DNA of 64,000 bases from Pseudomonas palleroniana (lineage in GTDB: Bacteria > Pseudomonadota > Gammaproteobacteria > Pseudomonadales > Pseudomonadaceae): positions 18,233 to 82,232 of the forward strand of contig NZ_PYWX01000046.1 of the NCBI RefSeq assembly GCF_003031675.1, written 5' to 3'. Position 1 is the first letter of the stretch; the number at the start of each line of letters is the position of its first letter. Of the stretch, positions 49,830 through 58,150 are shown piece after piece. Below the pieces are notes generated by a model that saw only the letters and a list, made by a program, of their open reading frames with translations, was not told where the DNA came from and ran no database searches. Position numbers and translations under genes: made by a program.

Positions 49830-51047
49830 ATGCGCATTTTATGGATACTGCCCTACTCGCCCTGGCCCGCCACCAGCGGCGGCAAGACGCGCCAGTTCCA
49901 CTTGCTGCGCAGCCTGGCCGCGCGTGGGCACAGGATCACGTTGTTGCTGCATGACAAGCACCCCGTGTCGCTGACCGATCGCCAGGTGCTGGAAGCCTTC
50001 CTGGAACAGTTGATCATCCTGCCGCGCCGCCCACTGCGCAGCGTGAAAACCCTGGTGGCCGGGCTGTTTGCGCCCTACCCGCTGCTGGCCAGTGTCAATG
50101 GCTTGTCAGGTGCACTGCAGGACACCTTCGACCCATTGCTCAATGAGCATTGGGATGTGGTGCAGATCGAACACTCCTACACCTTCCAACCCTATGAAGA
50201 TGCCCTGGCGCGCAAGTCCCAACCCTTTGTGCTGACCGAGCACAACGTGGAATCGGCGCTCGGCGCAGCGACCTACGACCGCCTGCCCCGCTGGGCGCTG
50301 CCCTTCATTCACTACGACCAATGGCGATACCGCCGCTGGGAGCGCCGCGTCATGCGCCAGGCCACGCAGGTGGTGGCGGTCACCGCCGGCGACGCGCAGG
50401 TGCTGGAGAACATCGCCGGCAAGCCCGTGCCCGTGGTGGTCAACGGCGTGGATTGCGCGCATTTCGCCGGTGCCCGTCCTGATCCCGCGGCGCGCCGTGT
50501 GCTGTTCCTCGGCAATTATGAATACGCTCCCAATGTGGACGCGATCGAATGGGCATTGGATGAAATCCTGCCCAAGGTCTGGGAGCAATGCCCGGATGCG
50601 CGCATGAGCGTGTGCGGCTTCGGCATGCCCGGCAGCTGGCGCGAACGCTGGCAGGACCCGCGTATCGAGTGGCAAGGTTTTGTGCCGAACCTGTTGGCGC
50701 TGCAATCGAGTTGCTCGGTATTCCTGGCCCCGTTGCGTCATGGTGGCGGTTCCAAGCTCAAAGTACTCGAAGCCCTGGCTGCGGGGTTGCCGTTGGCCAG
50801 CACCGAACAAGGGGTCTCGGGCCTGGACCTGGTCGAAGGGGTGGATTATCTGGGCGGGCAGACTGCCAGCGGCCTGGCGGATTCAGTAGTGCGCCTGCTG
50901 CAATATCCCGCAGCGGCACTGCCCATGGGCGAGGCTGGCCGCGCCTATGCACGCCGGACTCATGACTGGAGTGTCGCCGCCGGCCAGCTGGAGCAGGTGT
51001 ACGCGACGCTCTCGCCGCTCAATCAAAAGGAGCCCACATGCGTGTAG
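49830..51047 (+). CDS. pslH: PslH: family 4 glycosyltransferase
   Basis: A 405-residue GT-B enzyme. The start MRILWILPYSPWPATSGGK is typical of GT4 proteins, followed by IEHSYTFQPYEDAL and the C-terminal donor lobe VLFLGNYEYAPNVDAIEWAL and FLAPLRHGGGSKLKVLEALA, the E-x7-E motif area. The ATG at 49830 is chosen because it gives the usual beta-strand start; another ATG at 49812 lies within the end of pslG. It overlaps pslI by 10 bases. Confidence 0.87.
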   Translation: MRILWILPYSPWPATSGGKTRQFHLLRSLAARGHRITLLLHDKHPVSLTDRQVLEAFLEQLIILPRRPLRSVKTLVAGLFAPYPLLASVNGLSGALQDTFDPLLNEHWDVVQIEHSYTFQPYEDALARKSQPFVLTEHNVESALGAATYDRLPRWALPFIHYDQWRYRRWERRVMRQATQVVAVTAGDAQVLENIAGKPVPVVVNGVDCAHFAGARPDPAARRVLFLGNYEYAPNVDAIEWALDEILPKVWEQCPDARMSVCGFGMPGSWRERWQDPRIEWQGFVPNLLALQSSCSVFLAPLRHGGGSKLKVLEALAAGLPLASTEQGVSGLDLVEGVDYLGGQTASGLADSVVRLLQYPAAALPMGEAGRAYARRTHDWSVAAGQLEQVYATLSPLNQKEPTCV

Positions 51048-52141
51048 GTCTGGATTACCGCACCGTCGGCACCTCGCCGCAATCGGGCATCAGCCGTCAG
51101 GTGTATGCGCTGGAAAATGCGCTGTGCAGCCTGCCGGGTATCGAGCTGGAGCGTTTCACGGTGGCCCCGCTGGGCGATGAAACCCGCTTGCGGGCCCACT
51201 GCCCGGCCTGGGGCTGCGCGAAAACCGCGATGCATCAGCCGCAGAACCGCCTGCGTTTCGAAGCCGGGTTCCTGCCGCGTGCCTTGCGTGAGCAACACAT
51301 CGATGTGTACATCAGCACCTTCAATATGGGCCTGCCATTGCCCCCCAAGCCCAAGGGCATGCGTACCGTGGTGCTGTTGCATGACCTGTTCCAGATTACC
51401 TTGAACAACTACCACGCCAACCGTCTGAAGGCCTTGATCTACAAAACCAGTGATCGCGTGTCGATTGCCTACGCGGTGCACAGCGCCGACCGCGTGTGGA
51501 CGCCCTCACAGTACAGCGCGGATGAAACCGTACGCCTGTTCCCCAAGGCGGCGGGCAAGATTCGTGTGCTGCCCAATCAGGTCGATGGGTTTGGCGAACC
51601 GCCGGCAGATCTCAGCGCCTATCAACTGCCGCAGCGCTACTGGCTGCTGGTCGGGACTCGCGAGCTGCGCAAGAACGTACCGTTCCTGGTGGAGGCCTGG
51701 CAGAAAGCCCGCCAACAATCGCCCAACGTGCCAGAGTTGGTGCTGGTGGGCAGCCTTGACCACCTGCCCGAGGCCCAGCGTACGCTGCCGGGCATTCGTG
51801 CACTGAGCGGCGTGTCGGATGCCCAGTTACATGGGTTGTACCGGCAGGCATCGCGCCTGTGGCAACCGTCCTATGCCGAAGGTTTTGGTTTACCGGTCAT
51901 CGAAGCGCTCAGTGTCGGCACCCCGGTGGCCGTGGCCAGCGGTACGTCGCTGGATGAAATCACGCCACCGTCGGCGGCGCGCTTTTCGCCCACCGACAGC
52001 GCAGCGCTGACCGCCTTGATGGTGAACCTGAGCCAACAGCCCGATGAAGACTCATCCGAACAACATCGCCATTGGGCGCAGCGTTTCAACCACCATGCCT
52101 ATCGCCGGCGCGTGGCCGAACTGATCGAGGAACTCACGTGA
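51038..52141 (+). CDS. pslI: PslI: family 4 glycosyltransferase
   Basis: A 367-residue GT4 enzyme. The N-terminus RVGLDYRTVGTSPQSGISRQ is like mannosyltransferases of the WbdB/PimB type; the donor lobe has YWLLVGTRELRKNVPFLVEA, LSGVSDAQLHGLYRQASRLW and PSYAEGFGLPVIEALSVGTP, which carries the E-x7-E pair. AAAAGGAG precedes the ATG. The stop (TGA) overlaps the pslJ GTG start. Confidence 0.88.
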   Translation: MRVGLDYRTVGTSPQSGISRQVYALENALCSLPGIELERFTVAPLGDETRLRAHCPAWGCAKTAMHQPQNRLRFEAGFLPRALREQHIDVYISTFNMGLPLPPKPKGMRTVVLLHDLFQITLNNYHANRLKALIYKTSDRVSIAYAVHSADRVWTPSQYSADETVRLFPKAAGKIRVLPNQVDGFGEPPADLSAYQLPQRYWLLVGTRELRKNVPFLVEAWQKARQQSPNVPELVLVGSLDHLPEAQRTLPGIRALSGVSDAQLHGLYRQASRLWQPSYAEGFGLPVIEALSVGTPVAVASGTSLDEITPPSAARFSPTDSAALTALMVNLSQQPDEDSSEQHRHWAQRFNHHAYRRRVAELIEELT

Positions 52142-53571
52142 GAATAACCCTGGCAAGCCTCGTTGCGATTCTGTTCGGCCTGCTGTTCGGCGGGCTGGCC
52201 CTGGCACTGTCACCCGCCAAGGCGTTCCTGGCCGTGGTCGGCCTAGCGGCGGCCGTGACCATCCTGCGATTTCCGTTCTGGGGCTTGCTGCTCTTCGCGC
52301 TGGTGGCGACGTTCATGCCTTATTCGACCATCAACCTGGGGATCCGCAGCACGGTGAGCGAAGCGATCCTGGCGCTGACCTGGGGCGCCGTGATGTGGCA
52401 CAGCTTCCTGGCCCGCCTGCCGGACACGCCGATCCTGTCACGCCGGCCGACGGACCAGATGCTGCTGTGGCTGATGCTGTTCAGCGTGTTCCCGTTCATC
52501 GTCGGCCAGGTCAGCATCCAGGCCGAGAGCAGCGGCGTGGCCAACTGGTTGCGCTGGTTGCTGAACCTCTCGGGCGTGTTCCTCACCGCCAAGTTGCTGG
52601 TGGATCAAAAACGCCGCGAAGCCTTGGTGATGGCCTTGCTGCTGGGCACCCTGGCAATGCTGGTGATGTCCATCGCCGTATTCATACGCACCCGTTCAGG
52701 GGCCGGGATTGCGCCGATCCTAGCGCTGCTCAATTACGGCAACTTCGACATGTTGAAATTCGGCCTGGAGGCGATGTCGTCACGCATGGGTTCGCCGTGG
52801 ATGCACCCCAATGCCATCGGCGGGATCATGGCCTTGCTGTTGCCGCTGGCATTTTGCTTCGGCATGACCGAGCGCGGCTGGAAGCGTGCGCTGGGCCTGG
52901 GCGTGGCATGCCTGGGGGCGGCGGCGTTGCTGCTGGCCAGTAGCCGTGGGGCAATGGTCAGCCTGGCGTTGGTGTTGATCTGGATGGCCACGCGCCGCGT
53001 GCCATACACCGGACGCCTGCTGATGGTCGGCGCGGTACTGACCGTGGCGCTGGTGATGGCCTACCCGCCATTGCAGGACCGCCTGGCGACGATCTTCTCG
53101 TCGAGCAACGCCAGTACCGAGGTCCGTGTCGATGAATACCGCATGTTCCCCCAAGCAGTGGCGGCCTATCCGTTCGGTATTGGTTTCAAGGTCGATCCGC
53201 CCGTGCCGGGCACGCACCTGCTGGGGATTTCCAACCTGTGGCTGAACTTCATCTACAAGACGGGCATCGTCGGCATGCTGCTGTTTATAGCGGTCACCGT
53301 GCGCTGGTGGCGTGAAGCACGCCCGGAAGCCGGCCCGATCCGCCTGACCAAGGACAACGCGCTGTGGCTGGGTAGCACGGCCGGGATTCTGTCAGCGTTG
53401 GTCAGCGGTCTGTTTGACCACTACTTCAGTTTTGCCGTGGTGATGGTGGCGCTGTTCTGGCTGATGGTGGGCATCAACGTGCTGGAAGCACGCCGCCTGT
53501 TTCCGGCACGCCTGCCGCAGGACAAGACCGTGGCGTATCGCAAACCGTTGCTTGACGGCGTGCGGCCTTAA
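52138..53571 (+). CDS. pslJ: PslJ: O-antigen ligase/polymerase-like membrane protein
   Basis: A 477-residue protein with about 11-12 TM helices and the Wzy/O-antigen ligase signature in its C-terminal half (AAYPFGIGFKVDPPVPGTHL in a long periplasmic loop, then NLWLNFIYKTGIVGMLLF). It probably polymerises Psl repeat units in the periplasm. The start codon is GTG within the GTGA overlap with pslI; an in-frame ATG at 52072 lies wholly inside pslI and gives no extra family similarity. Confidence 0.87.
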   Translation: MRITLASLVAILFGLLFGGLALALSPAKAFLAVVGLAAAVTILRFPFWGLLLFALVATFMPYSTINLGIRSTVSEAILALTWGAVMWHSFLARLPDTPILSRRPTDQMLLWLMLFSVFPFIVGQVSIQAESSGVANWLRWLLNLSGVFLTAKLLVDQKRREALVMALLLGTLAMLVMSIAVFIRTRSGAGIAPILALLNYGNFDMLKFGLEAMSSRMGSPWMHPNAIGGIMALLLPLAFCFGMTERGWKRALGLGVACLGAAALLLASSRGAMVSLALVLIWMATRRVPYTGRLLMVGAVLTVALVMAYPPLQDRLATIFSSSNASTEVRVDEYRMFPQAVAAYPFGIGFKVDPPVPGTHLLGISNLWLNFIYKTGIVGMLLFIAVTVRWWREARPEAGPIRLTKDNALWLGSTAGILSALVSGLFDHYFSFAVVMVALFWLMVGINVLEARRLFPARLPQDKTVAYRKPLLDGVRP

Positions 53572-53573
53572 GC

Positions 53574-54983
53574 ATGCTCGGTTCCGCCGTCTGGCTGACC
53601 CTGGCGACCCTGCTGGGCCTGTGCCTGGGGTTCGCGCGCGAGTGGCTGCTGGTGGCGGCCTGGGGCGCCGGGGAGCGCAGTGACGCCTTCCTGATCGCGC
53701 TGTTCTTGCCTGAGGCGTTGCGCATGTCGTTGGCCGGTGGTGTGTTGAGCGCCGCTGCGTTGCCGCTGTACCTGCAACGCAAGGACAGCGAACGCCTGGA
53801 TTGGCTGGCGGTGTTGTTTCCCGCGTTGCTGCTGATTGCGCTGATGACCAGCCTGTTGTTGACGCTGTTGGCCCCCTGGCTGGTGCAGCTACTCGGTCCG
53901 GGGCTGGCGGCCAGCGCGACAGCCCTGGCGGCGAGTAATTTGCAGGTCGTGGCCTGGTGCGTGCCGGGCTTGATGCTGCATGCGCTATTCAGTATTCCGT
54001 TGCAGGCAAGCGAGCGCTTTGTGCTGGCGGGCTTGGGCTCGCTGTTGTTCAACCTGCCGCCGGTGACTTACCTCGCGCTGGCAGGCACCGCGACTGAACC
54101 TCGCGCACTGGCCTTGGCCTGCCTGGCCGGTAGCCTGTTGATGCCACTGGCCTTGCTGCCGTCGATCTGGCGCCAAGGCTGGCGGCCATGGCGCTGGCAG
54201 TTGAGCATCACGCCGTTGCAGGAGCTGGGGCAACGCATCGGGCCACTGCTGCTGAGCAACGGTGCCAGCCAAGGTTTGGCGCTGATCGAGCGGCTGGTGG
54301 CCTCGCTGCTGGGGGAAGGCGCGGTAACGTGGGTCAACCTGGCGCGCAAGTTGATGAACCTGCCGCTGATTGCACTGATGAGCCTCAACCAGGTGCTGCT
54401 GGGCATGATGAGCCGCCGCCAGGGCGATGAGCGCCTGGCTTTGCTCAAGCGTGGCCTGGAGACCGCCAGCGTGTTGACCTTGCCGGCCGGCGTCGGCCTG
54501 GTCGCGGCGGCGCCCAGCCTGGTCGCCCTGCTGCTGCCCAAGCAGTCGGCGGATTCACCGTTGCCATTGCTGCTGGCCTGGTTCGCCGTACCGCTGGTGT
54601 TCGGCGCCTGGAACGCCCTGCTCGCGCGCTATGCCTACGCCGCCGGCGACACGCGACAGCCGCTGCGGTGCGAGTTGCTCGGTAGCCTGGTCAATGTGCT
54701 GTTGCTCGCGGCCTTGCCCTTTGTGTTTGGCCTGGCGGGCATTCCGCTGGCCGCATTGGCCGGGGTGATGTGCACGGCACTGTTGCTGATGCAGCGCCAG
54801 GCATTGCTCGCCGCCCTGCCCTGGGCGCGGCAGTGGCTGCTGAGTGCGTTGGTCATGGGCGCGGCCGCGCTGGGGCTGTTTTCAATTGAAGGCGTGTGGC
54901 TGCAACTGGGGCTGAGTACCCTGGCAGGCACCGTGGTGTTGCTGGGCATGGGGCTGTGGCTGAAGCCGTGGCGCAAGGCATGA
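53574..54983 (+). CDS. pslK: PslK: MurJ/MviN-like flippase
   Basis: A 469-residue membrane protein with about 13-14 TM helices. The first segments (LATLLGLCLGFAREWLLVAA, GERSDAFLIALFLPEALRMS) are typical of the MviN/MurJ branch of the MOP superfamily. It should flip lipid-linked Psl units across the inner membrane, the counterpart of the PslK in P. aeruginosa. It starts 3 bases after pslJ, and pslL follows after 22 bases. Confidence 0.88.
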   Translation: MLGSAVWLTLATLLGLCLGFAREWLLVAAWGAGERSDAFLIALFLPEALRMSLAGGVLSAAALPLYLQRKDSERLDWLAVLFPALLLIALMTSLLLTLLAPWLVQLLGPGLAASATALAASNLQVVAWCVPGLMLHALFSIPLQASERFVLAGLGSLLFNLPPVTYLALAGTATEPRALALACLAGSLLMPLALLPSIWRQGWRPWRWQLSITPLQELGQRIGPLLLSNGASQGLALIERLVASLLGEGAVTWVNLARKLMNLPLIALMSLNQVLLGMMSRRQGDERLALLKRGLETASVLTLPAGVGLVAAAPSLVALLLPKQSADSPLPLLLAWFAVPLVFGAWNALLARYAYAAGDTRQPLRCELLGSLVNVLLLAALPFVFGLAGIPLAALAGVMCTALLLMQRQALLAALPWARQWLLSALVMGAAALGLFSIEGVWLQLGLSTLAGTVVLLGMGLWLKPWRKA

Positions 54984-55005
54984 ATGATCGATCAGGAGTC
55001 GTTAC

Positions 55006-56049
55006 GTGAAACAACGCTGGATTCAAATGGATATCGCCAAAGGCATCGGCATCCTGGTGATCGTGTATGGCCATAGTTGGTTTGTCGCCAACTCCCTGGA
55101 CCTGCTCTATCCGATACTCGCCTCGTTTGTGTTGCCATTGTTCTTCTTTCTGTCCGGCGTGTTTTTCAAGCCCGAACAGCCGTTTGTGGAGATGGCGGTG
55201 CGCAAGGCCGATGGCCTGCTCAAGCCGTTTTTCTTCACCATGCTGATGTATGTGCTCGTACGTGATTTGCTGCGCGGGCAGCCCCTGTTGCCGGATGTGG
55301 GCGGTGTGCTGTACGCCTCGGTGGACACGATCCCGTGGCAGGCGTTGTGGTTTTTACCGCACTTCTGGGTGGCGATTCTGTTCAGTTGGTTAATGCTGCG
55401 CCTGATCCAGCATCTGAAGTTGCCGTTGCTAGCGAGTTGCCTGCTGATGGTCGCGCAACTGTTGCTCGGCATCTGGGTACTGCCGTGGTTCTGGCAAGTA
55501 CCGGTGACCATAGGCGGGCAAACCTGGACGATGCCCGGCCTGCCCTTCAGCCTCGAAGTCACCCTGATCAGCAGCACCTATTTTATCTACGGTTACCTGC
55601 TGCGCGACTGGCTGCGCAGGCATGAGGGCTCGCTGCTGACCCTGGTGATTTCCATCGCCCTGTTCGCCGCCGTGTTTGTTTACAGCCGCGACACCATGGA
55701 CCTGGCGCAACGACGCTATGACCACTGGTTGTGGACCAGTCTGCTGGCGGTGATCGGCGTGTATATGTGCTGGGCGCTGGCACGGGTGCTGATGGTATCG
55801 CCTCTATTAACCCGCATGATGACGTATATCGGCCAGTCAACGCTGATCGTGTTGATCTTTCACGGGGAAATCCAGCACAAGGCCGTGGACCTCATGGAGC
55901 GCCTGGGCCTGCATCCGTTCATGTCGGCCTGTCTGGGCCTGGTGATCGCGGTGGTGGTACCGCTGATGATTGGGGAAGTGATCAAGCGTGTGGCGGTCTT
56001 GCGGTTCTTCTACTTTCCGTTTCCGGTGCGCAAAGCCCCGAAAAGTTGA
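55006..56049 (+). CDS. pslL: PslL: acyltransferase-3-like membrane protein
   Basis: A 347-residue protein with about ten TM helices and the acyltransferase 3 pattern (GIGILVIVYGHSWFVANSLD with the conserved His, VLPLFFFLSGVFFKPEQPFV). It may acetylate Psl or act as a related acyl transferase. The start codon is GTG with CAGGAG upstream. It is the last gene of the operon in this window; a REP-like hairpin follows 18 bases downstream, and pslM-O as in P. aeruginosa are not found after it. Confidence 0.87.
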   Translation: MKQRWIQMDIAKGIGILVIVYGHSWFVANSLDLLYPILASFVLPLFFFLSGVFFKPEQPFVEMAVRKADGLLKPFFFTMLMYVLVRDLLRGQPLLPDVGGVLYASVDTIPWQALWFLPHFWVAILFSWLMLRLIQHLKLPLLASCLLMVAQLLLGIWVLPWFWQVPVTIGGQTWTMPGLPFSLEVTLISSTYFIYGYLLRDWLRRHEGSLLTLVISIALFAAVFVYSRDTMDLAQRRYDHWLWTSLLAVIGVYMCWALARVLMVSPLLTRMMTYIGQSTLIVLIFHGEIQHKAVDLMERLGLHPFMSACLGLVIAVVVPLMIGEVIKRVAVLRFFYFPFPVRKAPKS

Positions 56050-56066
56050 AAATACCACTCATACGA

Positions 56067-56094
56067 TGTGGGAGCGGGCTTGCTCGCTCCCACA
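56067..56094. repeat. REP-like palindrome
   Basis: TGTGGGAGCG, loop GGCTTGCT, CGCTCCCACA: a perfect 10-bp stem with the sequence typical of Pseudomonas repetitive extragenic palindromes. It sits between convergent pslL and the DUF4174 gene and may also act as a transcript end for both. Confidence 0.85.
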
Positions 56095-56108
56095 CGTGTC
56101 ATGCATGT

Positions 56109-56684
56109 TCAGTCATCGAGTTGTGACGCGGCGGGCTTACTGCCGGGCTTGGCCGATTTGGCGCCCTTGGCTGGAGGCGCTGCGGCAGGTTCCGGTTCAG
56201 CCGGTGCCGCAAGGTCTTTTTCGGCCTGGGGCATCTGGTCGATGGCGCTGAAGAATTCCTTCAAATCGAGGGTATCCGGTGGCACGGTCTTCTCGATTTT
56301 CTTCTCGCCGTCCTTGCCGATCAGGATCACCTTGGTGCCGCTGCCGGCCCCCAGCTTGAGGGCCCGGATCAACGCATTGGTTTCCGGCGGCGTCAGCTTC
56401 TTGTTGTCCTTGGCTTCCTTGGCAAACTTTTCCCCTTCAGCGCCGATGCTACCGAACTTCACGGTGTAGAACACCATATTGCGTTCTTCAAAGGATTGTT
56501 TGGTGGCGGGCTCGCTCAGTTGTTTCTGAAGAGTCGCCAAGGTGGAGTTTCCGGAATCAAGCTCCACAACCACCAGCGGACGGGACTTGCCCATGTCTTG
56601 CTTGAGCGGGTTGATATCCTCAGCGGCCAACAGCGGCCCCGTTAAAGCCATCAAGGTAGCCAGGGTCAGCGACCGGATGAGCAT
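56109..56684 (-). CDS. Exported DUF4174 domain protein
   Basis: A 191-residue protein with a signal peptide (MLIRSLTLATLMALTGPLLA then AEDINPL). The central domain (about 25-140) has SRPLVVVELDSGNSTLATLQ and GTKVILIGKDGEKKIEK, a thioredoxin-like fold assigned to DUF4174, followed by an Ala/Pro/Lys-rich tail (AEPEPAAAPPAKGAKSAKPG) that may bind the cell wall. The ATG at 56684 has an excellent AGGAGGT 5 bases upstream. Role unknown; periplasmic. Confidence 0.85.
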   Translation of the reverse strand: MLIRSLTLATLMALTGPLLAAEDINPLKQDMGKSRPLVVVELDSGNSTLATLQKQLSEPATKQSFEERNMVFYTVKFGSIGAEGEKFAKEAKDNKKLTPPETNALIRALKLGAGSGTKVILIGKDGEKKIEKTVPPDTLDLKEFFSAIDQMPQAEKDLAAPAEPEPAAAPPAKGAKSAKPGSKPAASQLDD

Positions 56685-56849
56685 GCGCACCTCCTTTGAA
56701 TTCCATGCAGGGTTCTTGAGTTTCATGTGTGCGACAGTCAAATTCAAGGATGATTCCTACACCGCTTTACGAAAGAGTAGGACAGGACGCCCACGACGCA
56801 AGGGCTTGGATGGGGTCAGGCGCCATTGTTTCTTCTGATTGCGGAAACA

Positions 56850-57482
56850 TTATGAGACTTCCCACAGAGGCCAATGCCGGGCGAACACCGGTGCCACGAT
56901 GGGGTCGGCATCCACGTGCGCCAGGCTCTGGGCGAAGCTTGGCGCCAAGGCGGTCAATACCTCACGCGCCTCATCCCAGTGCGAAACCGCGGCCGCCATA
57001 ATGCCCAGGGCGTTCGGCACATTGCCGGGGGCGAACAACTGTTCGGCAAATTGATCGGCGAACATCACCCAGGCTTGATGCAGATAGCGTCGCGTACCAC
57101 TGACCAGTTGCGCCTGCAGCGCCTCATCCGCATTACCCAGCCAGCGCTGCGGATAATCGATGATGCCGATCGCCGAGTAGCAATTGGCGGTGATGTAGAG
57201 CAGGCCGCGCAGGATCTGCGCGCGGTTGCCGGCCAATAGATCCGACGCGGGAAACGCCATGCCCAGGTAGATCAGGATGGCAGCGCTTTCGGTCAGCACC
57301 TGCCCATCGGGGGTGACCAGCGTGGGAATCTGCTTGAGTGGGTTGATACGGGCCAGGGCTTCGGTGCCCTCGCCCTCCTGCCAGGAGCTGGCCTCTACCC
57401 GGTGCCACGGTACTGCGCAACGTTGCAGGGCAATTTCGATCATGCATGAGCCGGAATCGTCGGTACCGTAGAGCGTATACAT
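56850..57482 (-). CDS. Glutathione S-transferase family protein
   Basis: A 210-residue protein with a thioredoxin-like N-terminal domain (YTLYGTDDSGSCMIEIALQR, NPLKQIPTLVTPDGQVLTES with the cis-Pro and the glutathione-binding ES pair) and an all-alpha C-terminal domain. It starts with an ATG at 57482 with GAGGGAACGCCC upstream. It lies 17 bases from the GNAT gene on the same strand and may be co-transcribed with it. Confidence 0.85.
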   Translation of the reverse strand: MYTLYGTDDSGSCMIEIALQRCAVPWHRVEASSWQEGEGTEALARINPLKQIPTLVTPDGQVLTESAAILIYLGMAFPASDLLAGNRAQILRGLLYITANCYSAIGIIDYPQRWLGNADEALQAQLVSGTRRYLHQAWVMFADQFAEQLFAPGNVPNALGIMAAAVSHWDEAREVLTALAPSFAQSLAHVDADPIVAPVFARHWPLWEVS

Positions 57483-57498
57483 GGGCGTTCCCTCTGGT

Positions 57499-58077
57499 TT
57501 ATCGCACTAGTCTGGCCTGCAAGTTCGCCTTCACCAGCGGCCACTCCGAGTCGATGATGCTGAAGCGCACCGAGTTGCGCTTGCGCCCGTCCGGCATGAT
57601 GCGTTCGTGACGCACGATGCCTTCCTGCACGGCGCCCAGACGCAGGATGGCTGCGCGAGAGTTTTCGTTGAGTTCGTCGGTGGTAAATTGCACGCGCACG
57701 CAGTCGAGCACATCGAAGGCGTAGCTGAGCAACAACAGCTTGGCCTCGGTATTGATTGCCGATTTCTGAGTGGATTGCGCCAGCCAGGTGTGGCCGATCT
57801 CCAGCTTGCGGTTGACCCGATCGATCTTCCAGAAGCGCGTACTGCCCACGACCTCGCCAGTGCTCTTGCGCACGATGCTGAAGGGCATGACCGTACCGGC
57901 ATGACGCCCGGCCAAGGCGGTCGCCATGTACGCCTCGATGGTGTCCGGGCCGGGGACGTTGGTAACCTTGAGGTTCCACAACTCACCGTCGGCGGCGGCC
58001 TGGAGCAAGGCCGCTGTGTGTTCGAGCTGCAAGGGTTGGAGTTCGACGATAGTGCCGGTCAAGGTGATCTGGGTCAT
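57499..58077 (-). CDS. GNAT family N-acetyltransferase
   Basis: A 192-residue acetyltransferase of the RimJ/RimL-like GNAT branch: N-terminal TIVELQPLQLEHTAALLQAA, then GSTRFWKIDRVNRKLEIGHT, and the acetyl-CoA loop region INTEAKLLLLSYAFDVLDCV with NENSRAAILRLGAVQEG. Substrate unknown. The ATG at 58077 is used; the ribosome site is poor. It is followed closely by the GST gene and lies 74 bases downstream of the end of polB. Confidence 0.82.
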   Translation of the reverse strand: MTQITLTGTIVELQPLQLEHTAALLQAAADGELWNLKVTNVPGPDTIEAYMATALAGRHAGTVMPFSIVRKSTGEVVGSTRFWKIDRVNRKLEIGHTWLAQSTQKSAINTEAKLLLLSYAFDVLDCVRVQFTTDELNENSRAAILRLGAVQEGIVRHERIMPDGRKRNSVRFSIIDSEWPLVKANLQARLVR

Positions 58078-58150
58078 GGAGAGCTGCGCCGTCTGCGAGT
58101 GGTCGTCAGAGGGCAAGAGTGCAGGCTTGCGCGGCGCTTCGGCAAGTGTT

